A stretch of DNA of 64,000 bases from Paulinella micropora. Lineage: Eukaryota > Cercozoa > Imbricatea > Euglyphida > Paulinellidae. The DNA lies in NCBI GenBank assembly GCA_019918135.1, contig WBZZ01003018.1, positions 48,501 through 112,500 of the forward strand, in the 5' to 3' direction. Made by a program: the position numbers and the translations under genes. Positions 1 to 9,699 of this stretch are shown in pieces (position 1 is the stretch's first letter; each line of letters begins with the position of its first letter). The notes under the pieces were generated by a model. The model was not told the DNA's origin. It was given only the letters and a program-made list of their open reading frames with translations, and made no database searches.

Positions 1-2
1 TA

Positions 3-581
3 CTGGTGTGGTCCAAGACCCAGACTGGAAAGGAGATGAAGCAATTTCGAACGGACAAAGAATGGATTTCAAAGGCGGTCAAATGATACCTGAAAGGCAA
101 AGGAGTGGAGAAGCGTCTGCCCGTGCGAGCGGACCCGGACAAGGATGCCTACGCAGAAGCGGCGATTGGCGTAGTCTTCAGACTGGCGGCTACGTTGCTA
201 ACTGCAAGAAGTGTACCGGTGTACTTCCTTCCGTTAGCGGTACAGTATGCTGTATTCCTCATAAACATGCAGGGACGAGCTGGGACAAAGACCACGAGGC
301 ACGAGCTGATGTACCAGAGACCCCAACCACCATTCTCGATACTGAAGCCTTTTGGCTGCTTGTGTGTGTTCTACAAAGGTGGCAAGAAGGGGCAGGAGAA
401 AGATGCACCAGGAGTGTTCATGGGGCTGAACGACGAGGAATCCGCCTACCGTGTGTGGAGCTACTACGACGGGAAGATGCTATCTACGGCAGACATGGTG
501 GCCAACGCTTTACCCGAAAGGGAGGATGGCTGTGTCGCTTCAACACAGTTACCAAACTGCCAACTTGGTACGATAAATTAG
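3..581 (+). pseudogene. copia integrase core and C-terminal part (broken)
   Basis: Reading from position 3 there is an integrase-core-like stretch with an Asp in FRTDKEW and a Glu in DAYAEAAIG, at about the spacing of the last two DDE residues. The usual copia C-terminal module follows, including LPLAVQYAVFLINMQG and PFGCLCVFYKGG. A TGA at 84-86 interrupts the frame between the Asp and the Glu. The frame ends at a TAA around 579-581, before RT begins in another frame. It would encode the strand-transfer enzyme of the retrotransposon but is not functional here. Confidence 0.75.
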
Positions 582-618
582 CGACAAAAGTGGCGGGCAA
601 CCCGGTCAATTTTTTGGG

Positions 619-1206
619 ATGGACGAGGAGAGTGCCTTCCCGCAGGAGAAGCTTCATGTGCCTGTCTGGCTGAAACCCCCAGTGGGGCACACACCCACTA
701 ACATCGTATGGGAAGCGCTGGGGGGTGTTAATGGCCTGAAGCCCTCTGGGCACATTTATTGGAACGATCGTGTAGTCCCCACGCAGAAGAGGATGGGGTT
801 TCAACAGAGCATTGTTGACCCTGTTTTGTTCGGCCGGGTGGACAGTGAGACGAAGAAGACGGAGGTGTTTACCTATCATGTTGATGATAACATGCATGCT
901 GCTGCCTCAGAGAGCAGCAGGAAGGAGTATGTCGGCAGGCTGCAGCAGGAGTGGGGCAATGTAAAGGACCTTGGGCCCATCAAGGAGTTACTGTCGTTGG
1001 AGTTCAAGGTGGAGAAGGGGGAAGGTCTGTATGCCCTTACTCTGTGCCAGCAAGAGTACATCGACATACTGACGACCAGGTTCAAAAGGAATGATGGTAG
1101 GCAGTGGATGCCGGCGAAGACGCCCTGGTTGCCAGCGGGGTCCAAGATGCAGCCGGCTATGAAGGATTACTCTTCTCAAGAAATAGTGGGAGCTACATCT
1201 ATCTGA
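619..1206 (+). pseudogene. copia reverse transcriptase fragment
   Basis: This ORF has copia RT landmarks: a palm region with GGVNGLKPSGHIYWN, then MGFQQSIVDPVLFGRV, then the active-site loop YHVDDNMHA, a variant of the usual copia YVDD. The N-terminal fingers are missing, so the domain begins abruptly near the AFPQEKL motif, which suggests an internal deletion between integrase and RT. The frame is lost after about 1206. It would have copied the element RNA into cDNA. Confidence 0.8.
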
Positions 1207-1236
1207 AGGCAAGTGTTCCTGAGTCGGTGCTGCCGG

Positions 1237-1862
1237 TTAGTGTCCTTGCGGAGCATCAGGCTGACCGGGAGAAATTCGATTACTGTGCAGCAGAGCAGCT
1301 GTTTCGCTACTTTCTGTATGTGAAGGATCGGGGAGTGAGGTTTGTGTCGAACGGCAACAAGACCCCGGTAGCCGACTCGACTCATCCCTTGGGAACGGCA
1401 GCCGGATGTACTCCCGCACAGGGGAAGTGGTGTTTCTGGCCGGTGGGCCGATCAAGGTGAGGGCGTCAACCCAGAAGCACTTGGCGACCGGAACTCAAGA
1501 GAGTGAGACATACGCGGCGTCCGAGGTACTGCATGATCTGGAGGCGATGAGGAATGTGATCAAGTCACTGCCGTGGTCGGATGACAATCCGCTGAAGAGT
1601 GAGCTGATGGCTAAGCCGACGTTGCGCATCGATAACCAGGCTACTGACTGCTCTACACCGAACTCGATCTTTGGAAAAAGGTTGAGGCACATTGCGCTCC
1701 GTAATCACCGTCATTGTCACCGAGGCGGTAAGGCAGGCGCAGGTTAATATAGAATGGGTACCGTCAGCCGACAACCGAGCTGACATCCTATCCAAAGTCA
1801 TCAGCAGCCCGTCGTTGTCCAAGAAGGGAGCGGATAGGCTCTCAGGACACTCATCAAAGTAA
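1237..1862 (+). pseudogene. copia RNase H domain (frameshifted)
   Basis: The part up to about 1400 lies in one frame and the rest in another. The second frame has the copia RNase H signatures QKHLATGTQESETYAAS (catalytic Glu), then LRIDNQAT (Asp), then VNIEWVPSADNRADILSK near the C-terminus. The pol gene ends at a TAA at 1860-1862. At least one frameshift lies near 1400 and another near 1690. Confidence 0.75.
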
Positions 1863-2245
1863 ATGGAGTTGATAATATGCAACTAAGGATGTGACTCAGT
1901 TAGAGCGTCAGTCAGATAGTAACTAGGACAATTTCTTAGAATTTAACTACCTCTGAATTAGGGGAAGCATTACAACAGAATTTAGCTGTTAGTAATTTCT
2001 GTCGGCAGTTACCCTTTATATATTTTAATTATAACTCGAAAGGACTGACCTCAATGGACCACACTGACAATTTATGTTAGGGTGTAGCATGACAATTGCT
2101 TTAATCAGCAGGCCATTGTGCCTCAGTTTACCGCCCTTTATTTGCAGCAATTTGTCTACTTCAATAAAAATCTCACAATCTGTTGAACAGCGAACAACTG
2201 AAGTGTCCCGGATTCAACCCGGTCTCTGTCAACCTTAAGCTACCG
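1863..2245 (+). other. non-coding 3' end of the copia element, possible LTR remnant
   Basis: No ORF is visible. A purine run (AGGGGAAG, about 1960) could be the polypurine tract. A TGTTAG at 2075 and an AATAAA at about 2164 resemble LTR features, but no matching TG...CA terminal pair could be fixed. The tandem duplication starts at 2246 and may have removed the LTR end. Confidence 0.35.
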
Positions 2246-2514
2246 GATTTATCATTACACTGACTAACCTTCTTGGGGTACGAATGGTATAGTTTTTATT
2301 GGTCCTCTTCAAACCTTATGAGGTCGAGACCTCCATAATGTTTTTTGAGGGCGAGGAAACACTTTACACCATCTGTACCCCCCTGCCTCATATGGTCATC
2401 ACCTTTCTATCGTGTGCGCATGATTGGAATAGGAAAGCATAGAGCAATCTGTTTAGCTTAGCTTCTTTCTCTCTCATGTCATATTTAGCTCCAATTGTAG
2501 TGCAAATAAGGGAG

Positions 2515-2632
2515 ATAGGTAGATAGGTAGATAGGTAGATAGGTAGATAGGGGGATAGGGAGATAGAGAGATAGGGAGATAGGTAGGTAGGTAGATAGAT
2601 AGGTAGATAGATAGATAGATAGATATTATACA
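2515..2632 (+). repeat. GATA/TAGG-type microsatellite (copy A)
   Basis: About 118 bp of degenerate tetranucleotide repeats of the GATAGGTA and GATA type, followed by a TA-rich stretch. The apparent minus-strand ORF rich in YLPIYLS is only a translation of the repeat. Confidence 0.95.
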
Positions 2633-2720
2633 TTATATATTATATATATATACATATATATGTATACTGTGCACTGTTAGGTTGAAGAGGACAAGGCTAC
2701 GGCCGTATATATATATATAT

Positions 2721-3117
2721 ATTTATATACATAAACCTGTCCATTCATACAATAAATACAAGCACAGAAAAAACAGAAAAAACGACATAGGAAGCATAGA
2801 AAAATTACATAGGAAGCACAAAAACATACCCTTGTTTTACAAAAAAACGACACATGAAGCACACTAAGAGATATTTTGACGAAATAACGACGAAAACACC
2901 ATTTTATTTCATGAAATTGTATATATACTTCGTTTATATGGTTCTTGTCGTTATTTTGTCAAAATATCTCTTAGTGTGCTTCATGTGTCGATTTTTTGTA
3001 AAACAAGGGTATGTTTTTGTGCCTCCTATGTCATTTTTCTATGCTTCCTATGTCGTTTTTTCTGTTTTTTCTGTGATTGTATTTATTGTATGAATGGACA
3101 GGTTTATATATATAAAT
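2721..3117. repeat. large inverted repeat / foldback, 176-bp arms (copy A)
   Basis: The left arm (2721-2896) is the reverse complement of the right arm (2942-3117) with only a handful of mismatches. A 45-base loop lies between them and itself contains the palindrome ATTTCATGAAAT. The DNA could fold into a very long hairpin. The short ORFs on both strands are by-products. It could be a foldback/MITE-like element or a viral hairpin or terminal structure; nothing here decides between them. Confidence 0.9.
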
Positions 3118-3391
3118 GATCATCACTCCCAATGGGGGGAAGGGGGCGGGACACTCACGAAGTGAGTGGCGGGGGGGTAGGGGGGATACACATGAACATA
3201 CAAAAGAAAAAAAAATTTGCGACACTGCGACATAATAGACGAGTTAGGTAAAATCGTCTAAAACCTCTGCGGCACGGTGGATTGAAGTCGTCCACGGTGC
3301 CGCATGGTCATATTCGCGGGGATTTCCTTTTTTCCAAAAATTGGTGGCACCGGCTCAGCCATAACGATATTATTTTAGAATTGAAGGGTTT
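3118..3391 (+). other. intergenic G-rich stretch with two small hairpins (copy A)
   Basis: No gene is visible. It contains a 7-bp perfect hairpin, CACTCAC-GAA-GTGAGTG (3152-3168). It also has a 14-bp stem with one mismatch (arms 3268-3281 and 3291-3304). Either could be an RNA 3' end structure; this is inference. The copy B equivalent is 15306-15579. Confidence 0.5.
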
Positions 3392-3727
3392 TTAAATATT
3401 CAACATTAGGATCCGTTTCTTTCTGCTTCTGTTTGAGATATTCTCTTTGTATTTATCTAATATTTCCTTATTAGTGTCTCTGTATTTCTTTTGTTGCCCT
3501 TGTATCTTGTCCTTGTTTGATTTATAATATTCCCGTCGCCGTTTATTTATCTTATCTTTATTTGCTTCTCTGTACTTCCTTTGATGCTCTTTAATTTTGT
3601 CCTTATTATTCTGTCTATAATTTGCTCTATATTCTTTGATTTTCTCCGCATTCTTTTCCCTATATCGTTGCTGTTTAGGATCAGGGAGGTTGAACACCGC
3701 CTTGATTTCTTCTATGATGGTACTCAT
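3392..3727 (-). CDS. Lys/Arg-rich YREKN-repeat protein, giant-virus type (copy A)
   Basis: The start was set at the ATG at 3725-3727 because the upstream part of the open frame does not look coding. The 111-residue product begins MSTIIEEIK and consists mainly of short charged repeats of the type YREKNAEKIKEYR / YREANKDKINKRR / YKSNKDKI, about 12-13 residues each, ending in a basic tail. Such repeats are a common sight in hypothetical proteins of nucleocytoplasmic large DNA viruses (NCLDVs). Function is unknown. The charge pattern suggests a long helix or nucleic-acid contact, which is inference. Confidence 0.6.
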   Translation of the reverse strand: MSTIIEEIKAVFNLPDPKQQRYREKNAEKIKEYRANYRQNNKDKIKEHQRKYREANKDKINKRRREYYKSNKDKIQGQQKKYRDTNKEILDKYKENISNRSRKKRILMLNI

Positions 3728-4236
3728 TGGTATATATACAATGTATAGTATGCGCTTAACATATAACTCAATGAGCACACAACAGGGAATATTACAGCAA
3801 GCGAAAGGATGAATATAAGAGCAGGGCGAGTGAAAATATTTTCTCCTATTGCTGTCCGACCTTAGGGATGGCCATGTCCGACTTGACATTTGCTGGGTTG
3901 GACACTTTTTGTTATGTTTATTAAACGATTTTATATATTATTCTTCTTACTATTAATATTTTTTTTACATGTCCAAGGTGTCCAGGGTTTAATTAACATG
4001 GAGTAAATTTTTTTCGTCTCTACCCGAAAGTATGACACCATTAAATAATTTCCGCCCGCGGGGTTGGCCTCGGACTAACTTGGCCTTCATTAATACTAAC
4101 ACGAATTGTCGCACTTAGTCTGCTCAATACCACTCTCAGGTGTCCAAGTCGCCACAACGGCGTTTTTGTATTTCCGGCGCAGATGGATTTTCTATTTAAA
4201 ATAATTAAAATAACATAATTATATATAGGATACATA
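3728..4236 (+). other. AT-rich intergenic region between divergent viral-type ORFs (copy A)
   Basis: It separates the minus-strand repeat protein from the plus-strand 75-residue ORF. It probably holds their divergent promoters: TATATATACAATG lies just outside the minus-strand start, and TAATTATATATAGG just before the ATG at 4237. No convincing ORF is visible inside. Copy B equivalent: 15916-16425. Confidence 0.4.
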
Positions 4237-4464
4237 ATGCCGAGGACACCTCAATTCACTAAGGAAGAAGTAGTTCAACGGAGAAGGGAAAGGGCGAAAG
4301 CATTTTTGAAGGCTCATCCTGGTAAGAATAGGGAAAATGCGAAGGCATTCTATTATAAGAACCAAGAGAGGATAAAATTACTGCGGAAAGAGAAATACGA
4401 AAAACAAAAAGCAGAATTGCTTGAATTAAGGGCTTTTCGTAATAGTATGTTAAACAATATATAA
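4237..4464 (+). CDS. small basic helical protein (copy A)
   Basis: A 75-residue ORF starts with ATG after a TATA-rich stretch and ends in AT-rich DNA. The product is strongly basic (QRRRERAKAFLKAHPGKNR, then YYKNQERIKLLRKEKYEK) and probably one long helix. It resembles the small Lys-rich ORFs of NCLDV genomes but no family can be named. It lies 40 bp upstream of the C-rich viral protein on the same strand. It is identical in both copies as far as seen. Confidence 0.55.
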   Translation: MPRTPQFTKEEVVQRRRERAKAFLKAHPGKNRENAKAFYYKNQERIKLLRKEKYEKQKAELLELRAFRNSMLNNI

Positions 4465-4504
4465 TTTAATTTATATATAAAATATATATACTATTATATA
4501 AACC

Positions 4505-5015
4505 ATGGACACCTCTCACAGCCGATCGTATTGGACGTACGAAGACTTACAACTCCATTTCGATTACGTGAATAGAAATTACTTCCTAAATCTAGTCAAT
4601 GCAGTTTCATTTATCTCGCCCGATGGAAAGTGGAACACGGACGACTGGAAACTTATGAAAAGTATAGAAAAAGGGGAAGAACAATATTGTTGTTGCTTAC
4701 ACGAGATTACAAAGAATTACATCATTAAAAATGTAAAAAACGGGAACGAAATGGTGCTGGGCTCTGAATGTATTAAGCGGTTTTCGAACGACAAAATGAA
4801 CGAAGACCTGTCATTGCTCATCCGCACCCTTGACAATCCAAACATTAAATTTTGTTGTTTGTAATAGCAACAGGGCAATTCCAAAAAAGATCGTAGAAAA
4901 GTATCCGAACAGAGACAAGTATTACCATAAGACCTGCTTCATACAGAGATTAAAGTATTACGAACTTTGCGGACAATACAAAGGATTTAGTAGATGCGGG
5001 TGCTTGAATAAGTAA
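4505..5015 (+). pseudogene. C-rich NCLDV-type protein, frameshifted (copy A)
   Basis: Same gene as the intact 16694-17206. A two-base deletion near 4858, inside the C..C motif, shifts the frame, so the first frame stops at 4864 and the C-terminal part continues in another frame to 5015. The start and upstream context are unchanged. Confidence 0.75.
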
Positions 5016-5154
5016 AAAAAAGAATTAATTTTTTTTGTCATAACGATATATAAAAAATTATAATTACATATTAAGGACTATATCATACATGGTTATACGG
5101 ATATATAGAATAATTAATTTATTTTTATAAAAAAGATCCGAGCGACTATATAAC

Positions 5155-5515
5155 ATGACCGCACCGACACCGACCAACGAGCAATGGTATTGGAAACAAG
5201 AAGAAGCACTGAGAGATAAACCATAGGATGCGATCCTTATTAAGTGGGGGAACAAACAATTCACCACTTTGCCATGCTAAGAGGATTTCGTTGAATTGAT
5301 TGAAAAAACGCCCGATGAACAAAAGCAATACTATGAAGTATTAATGGAAAACAAACCCCAACGAATGTTTGCCGACATTGATGACGATGAATTATCAATC
5401 TCACGAGAAAAAATGTATGAGCGGTGGAACACACTCATGGAAAATGTATTTGCTAATGTTGGCTTGAAGTATAATCCAAAAAAAGCCAAATACTTGGACG
5501 CGTGGAAAAAAGCAA
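5155..5515 (+). pseudogene. archaeo-eukaryotic-type primase, N-terminal fragment (copy A)
   Basis: The frame starts with an ATG at 5155, is stopped by TAG at 5224-5226 and TAA at 5278-5280, and then stays open. It contains PQRMFADIDDDE, which matches the catalytic (h)hDhD motif of AEP-family primases carried by NCLDVs and PLVs. The similarity is lost around 5515, where the frame runs into the Cys-repeat sequence. The C-terminal primase half and any helicase domain are missing. Such enzymes make primers for viral DNA replication. This is a remnant. Confidence 0.6.
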
Positions 5516-5918
5516 GTGTGAACACAATAGACAAAGAAGTAGATGCAAAGAATGTGGTGGCAATGAAATATGCGAACATAATAAGCGAAGAACTATATGT
5601 AAAGAATGCGGTGGTGGGTCAATATGTGAACATAAAAAAGAAAGAAATATGTGTAAAGAATGCGGTGGCAGATCATTATGCGAACATAATAAGCGAAAAG
5701 ACAAATGCAAAGAATGTGGTGGTTCAGCAATATGTGAACATAGTAAGCTAAAACACAACTGTAAAGAATGTGGCAGTTCAGCGATATGTGAACATGACAG
5801 AATGAAATATGTTTGTAAAGACTGTGGTGGTTCAGCAATATGTGAACATAACAAAATAAGAAATGTTTGTAAAGATTGTGATCCGAATGGATATTTATCT
5901 CATAATGTAAAAAAATGA
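5502..5918 (+). CDS. CEHNK/CKECGG tandem Cys-repeat protein (copy A)
   Basis: The open frame of about 138 residues has no upstream ATG; a GTG at 5502 only opens the frame. It carries about eight repeats of roughly 17 residues of the form ICEHNK-R-x-x-CKECGG, each with C..H and C..C pairs typical of zinc binding. This repeat family is widespread in NCLDV genomes, often next to HNH-type nuclease genes as here. The N-terminus is spliced onto the broken primase, so this copy may be the 3' part of a longer gene. The repeat periodicity also creates long shadow ORFs on both strands. Confidence 0.6.
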   Translation: MEKSKCEHNRQRSRCKECGGNEICEHNKRRTICKECGGGSICEHKKERNMCKECGGRSLCEHNKRKDKCKECGGSAICEHSKLKHNCKECGSSAICEHDRMKYVCKDCGGSAICEHNKIRNVCKDCDPNGYLSHNVKK

Positions 5919-5924
5919 ATAACA

Positions 5925-6184
5925 ATGGCACTTAAATATAATAAAAAAGAAAGTTATATTAATTACCTAGGTTGCAATATTGAAGAATTAGAAAGTATAT
6001 TGAAAAGCAATTCAAAGAAAATATGACATGGGATAATTACGGAGAATGGCATATTGATCATATTGCACCACTAAAATATCAAAATCCAACATTGGAAGGG
6101 ACTATTAAGTGACTTCATTATACAAACACACAGCCATTATGGGCAAGTGATAATATAGCAAAAGGCAATAGATTTATTGGTTAA
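5925..6184 (+). pseudogene. HNH-type endonuclease of the NCLDV kind, broken (copy A)
   Basis: It starts MALKYNKKESYINYLGCN just after the Cys-repeat gene. A frameshift near 6000 separates this from the rest: YIEKQFKENMTWDNYGEW, then HIDHIAPLKY, then an in-frame TGA at 6110-6112, then LHYTNTQPLWASDNIAKG. The WHIDH and HYTNTQPLW motifs are those of the HNH-like nucleases that spread through NCLDV genomes, often fused or adjacent to Cys-repeat proteins. Both lesions are in both copies. Confidence 0.75.
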
Positions 6185-6211
6185 TTTTATTTATAAAAAT
6201 ATAGGACGTGT

Positions 6212-6655
6212 CTAATATACACCGACCAATGTGGAGCGAAGATGACAATAGAAGTTTGTGTGGCACAGGTACAAGACGCCCCCGATCGTCCGGCAGCGCA
6301 TGCCTCCCTCTCGACAGGCCCTCAGGAGTTCCTGGTAGCGGGGCACGAGCCGGTCGTTGTACATCGCAAAGGTGGCGCAGCAGGACGCAAAACAGACCGC
6401 GGAGGCAGGCACACTTAGCATCTGCCTCAGTTCGGTCATTATGGCGACGCAAGGCGTAGGCGCAGTTAGTTCGTGTTCCGCACACAAGCTAAGCCGCGAC
6501 GATGGCAGCGCCGGGACCAGACAGCGGCTACAGAGCTTGCTAATACTCCGCAGAAGAGTGCTGGCGGGGGCCGCGGGTTTTTGCAGCAAGAGCCCGGCGC
6601 GGCGCTGCAGTAGGTGAAGCAAGGGGCTAAAGACTAACACCGCTCTGTTGTCCAA
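6212..6655 (-). CDS. hypothetical Cys-containing protein (copy A)
   Basis: A 147-codon ORF at the sharp AT-to-GC-rich boundary near 6.2 kb. The product has no recognised domain. It contains VPASAVCFASCCATFAMYND and several Cys in the C-terminal half, with a Leu-rich N-terminus. The opposite strand also has open frames here, which is expected in GC-rich DNA, so coding is uncertain. It is identical in both copies, which says little given their youth. Confidence 0.35.
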   Translation of the reverse strand: MDNRAVLVFSPLLHLLQRRAGLLLQKPAAPASTLLRSISKLCSRCLVPALPSSRLSLCAEHELTAPTPCVAIMTELRQMLSVPASAVCFASCCATFAMYNDRLVPRYQELLRACREGGMRCRTIGGVLYLCHTNFYCHLRSTLVGVY

Positions 6656-7252
6656 TTTCCTCCGTTTGTACGGTCTGTCAGGCTGGCAATGCTTTTACAG
6701 AAAGCTGATAAGGTGCAGACAGTCCCGGGGCGGCAGATTATCTAGGAGTAGGCCCCAGATTACGCAATCAAAAGCCAGCCAGGCGCCGCGGCGCAAAACC
6801 GTCTGCAAACGACCGCCCATTTTTTTTTCTTTTTTCTTTCTAAATTCGTTGCCGTAATATGTCAACAAAAAAAAAAGCACCCAAACAAAAAAAGAAAGAC
6901 ACAAAGAAGTATAGAGAAGAAGAGAGGGAGAAAGAGGGGGCAAGGGAAAAAGAGGGGGGGAAAGGGGAAAAGGAGGGGGGGCGCGGGCGCAACTTTCCCT
7001 CACTTTTTTTCTTTTACCACGCCCCCCCCCCTCCCCCCGCGCCCGCTTCCAAACGCATATTCATCAAAAGACCTGCGTTTCTCTTCCCCTTTTCTTCCCC
7101 ATCCCCACCCCGTCGACACTTTTCGCAACTCACCGCACAACCCCCCCCTTCTACCCTGCGGTTTTTTTTTCTTTGTTTGTAAATAGATGTTCCTCTTTGG
7201 TTTTCTTTGATAAATACCCTTTTTTTTTGGCGCTAGCGCAACGAATTAAGAA
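6656..7252 (+). other. low-complexity upstream region of the LRR-like cluster (copy A)
   Basis: The region carries poly-T, poly-A, GGGGAAAAGG-type purine runs and long C runs (about 7020-7035 and 7140-7147). The ORFs through it are biased-composition artefacts. It may hold the promoter of the gene starting at 7253. Copy B equivalent (18847-19445) differs mainly in homopolymer lengths. Confidence 0.5.
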
Positions 7253-7900
7253 ATGACCGCAAGCAGGCCAGTGTTTCGTTGAGAACGCAATCCCGAGAAC
7301 TTTGCCGCCGTTACTGAGGATAGATTGAGTTCTGCCTATCAATACCTACTGGAACATGCGGACAACCCACGAGCACGCTTAGATGTAGCGGGCCTTGAGC
7401 CTTCAGCGGCTGTGTTTCAGCTGCTGGTATTCTGCAGAGCAGACCTCGGTCTGTTGTACAAGTGGTGGCCCAAATCACGGGCCACTACCTTCCGGTGCAA
7501 ACGCTGTCTGAACAGCAGCGGCACGGGGCCTAACCTTTCCGCCCCACAGCCTGCGCACACCCTCCCTACTCCGATTGACCTGATCATTGATAAATTCTTG
7601 ACCGAGCACAACAGCTACCGCCAACTGCAACGCTTGCTCGGGTTTATGACACGACCCCAAAAGGACAACCTCCTCCTCCAGCGGCAGTTGTTGCGCGCCA
7701 CGCGCCAAATGTCGCACACCTTCATGACAACCAGTCGCTGGCAACGGCTGCACGAGCTGCGCACAAACGATGACTTTTACGAATTCTGCAGCGAGCTGTG
7801 GAGCGAATGTACCGTAAACATCTTGAACGATGAACTTGCAGGCTGCCTGAAAGAGGCGTGCAAGAATGCCCAGTTCAGGGAAGAATTCTTTAAGCCCTAG
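7253..7900 (+). pseudogene. LRR-like cluster ORF1, early stop (copy A)
   Basis: Same gene as 19446-20093. In copy A codon 10 is TGA (7280-7282) where copy B has TTA, so the ATG at 7253 yields only nine residues. The rest of the frame remains open to the TAG ending at 7900. Either this copy is a fresh pseudogene or a base-call error is present. Confidence 0.6.
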
Positions 7901-9497
7901 CTCCGACGTGGTGCTCGATTTGCAACATCTTCCCGACAGCAAAGAGGCCAAAAATAGCTGGTTGTTTGCGCAGCGGCGCAACGGGGACGAAACGCCGCGG
8001 GCGGTCATAGTGCAAAGTCTTCCGGGTGACATCCGCTCTAGAGATCTTGTCACTCGGTTGCTGCTCTTATTGAAAAAACGCACGTCCTGGCTGCACAATG
8101 TCAAGATCCTCAAATTGCATCTCGGCCAAGGTGGAATGCTCCAGGCTGCAAAGGACCTGTTAATCGACAGCCCGTCGCTGGAAAAGATCACTATAAGTTT
8201 CGACAGCTCTAGGGGATCGTTCAGAGAGTTGAGTTTCTCTGCTATGCCCGCACTGAAACACGTGGAGGTGATCGCGCCCCACCGGCTGGATTCGCTGTAC
8301 TTTCGAAATTGCACATTTCTCCCGTCGTCAGGCCGGAAATGTCTAGAAATTCGTGCATGCGTGGACAAGTGCTATTTCGAGAATATTTAGGTCCACACAG
8401 CGCAAGAACCTAACTTGCATGTAGACTGGGCGACGATGGCCTTCAACGAAGTAGCAATTTCGAACAGCCCGGGGGTGTCTCTCGCGGGGCTTGCGGATGC
8501 CAAAAAGCCGATCCAGTTAGTACCTCGCAACCAACCCCCGGCGGCCGCGCGATCGTGGTGGCCGTTCGCTGCACAGGAGGACCTGGCTGCCACGATTTTA
8601 GACGGCCAGGCTGATTATACAGTTGTTCTTTCAGCACCTTCTGAAGAGCAGCTCGAGCAAGCGCTGTGCGCCAGGGGGCAGGACAAATTGGTCGTCAAGA
8701 ACTTCCGGGGCAGCTGGCCCAAAGTAGAGCCCCAGGCCTGGAGGATATTGGAAATGAAAGACTGCCCGCCCTTCATCTATCAACACGCCGAAACAGTCAT
8801 TTATACAAGCTCTGAGGCACAGGATGTCTTATCAATCACGTGCAGTCCAAGAAAAGAGCAGGCAAGCTTCACTGTTAAGTTGGAATGCAAAATTACCCTG
8901 CGACTAGAACTGAAAGCAGACTCGCCCGCGAACAGATAAGTGATACCGTCAGTCCTGGTATGCGAAACACCTCCGCCTCTGATTGTATCGGCAAACCCGC
9001 GGGTTCGCGAACGCCTCACGGTGCAGATAAACTGCGACCCTTGGTCTATAAACGAAACGCGCTTTGCCGCCAGGGTCCATAACTTCCAGACCCTGTTCCT
9101 GAACGGTCTCGAATCCGACATGGACTTGTCCCGGCTAAATGTTAAAATCAGCCGGCTCGTGGTTTTGCTCGCCGACACCAAGGCAGCCCCGTGGTACGAA
9201 AATCAGCGCCGGCCACCCATGGTCACTACCACGTCAGCCCTGTGGAAACCTGGAGCACGCAAGCTCGTCGAGTGTACGAGCAATACGAGCGGCTTCGTCG
9301 AGAAAACGAGCGGTACGCGCGGTATGATCGTGAAGCACGATGAAATCAAATACTTTGTCGGTATTGAAAAAACCGTAAACTTAGAAGAACCAGTACAAGG
9401 GCCGGACCTGACGGCGCCGCAATGTTTTCTTCCTGTCGCGATGCCGCCGCACCTGACATTCCAGCGGGGCGGTTTTGCCAATTTTTTTTACGCCTAA
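7866..9497 (+). pseudogene. LRR-like cluster ORFs 2-4, one frame with two stops (copy A)
   Basis: Copy A counterpart of 20059-21690. In-frame stops are TAG at 8388-8390 and TAA at 8937-8939. Confidence 0.55.
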
Positions 9498-9699
9498 GCT
9501 ACCCTAGATTGCGCGACTCCTGCAGGAGTTTCTCACTCTTTTTTTTTTCGTCGTACATGCTAGTTTGTAATTTTTTTAATAGAGTTTTTTTTTAAAGAAA
9601 GAATTGTGACAACCAAATTTTCTTGCTCGTAGATTTTCCCGTGAGTTTGGGGATACTACCTCGCACGTCCGTTGTTTGCTTTTTTTTTCTCGATTGTTG

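Larger units (their letters stand above)
1..1862 (+). mobile_element. Ty1/copia retrotransposon, decayed 3' part of pol
   Basis: The window opens inside a copia-type pol gene. The order is integrase, then reverse transcriptase, then RNase H, which is the Ty1/copia arrangement. The reading frame is interrupted by an in-frame TGA at 84-86 and by several frame changes, near 580-620, 1200 and 1400. The first part of the RT domain also seems deleted. The element runs off the left edge, so its gag, protease and 5' LTR cannot be judged. This copy is dead. Confidence 0.85.

Noticed and set aside
2388..2633. Minus-strand ORF rich in YLPIYLS
   Set aside because: It is the translation of a GATA/TAGG microsatellite.
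2677..3225. Small ORFs on both strands over the hairpin
   Set aside because: They mirror each other through the inverted repeat and have TA-repeat-derived IYIYIY sequences.
5296..5931. Alternative frames over the Cys-repeat gene on both strands
   Set aside because: The 51-base repeat periodicity keeps several frames open; only the CEHNK/CKECGG frame gives a known pattern.
6859..7182. 107-codon ORF with KKK and EGGKG runs
   Set aside because: It is low-complexity purine and C-run sequence whose length changes with homopolymer differences between the copies.
7475..8368. 297-codon minus-strand ORF opposite the LRR-like cluster
   Set aside because: It is a GC-rich antisense frame; it has no domain-like sequence and the plus strand shows repeat-like coding character.
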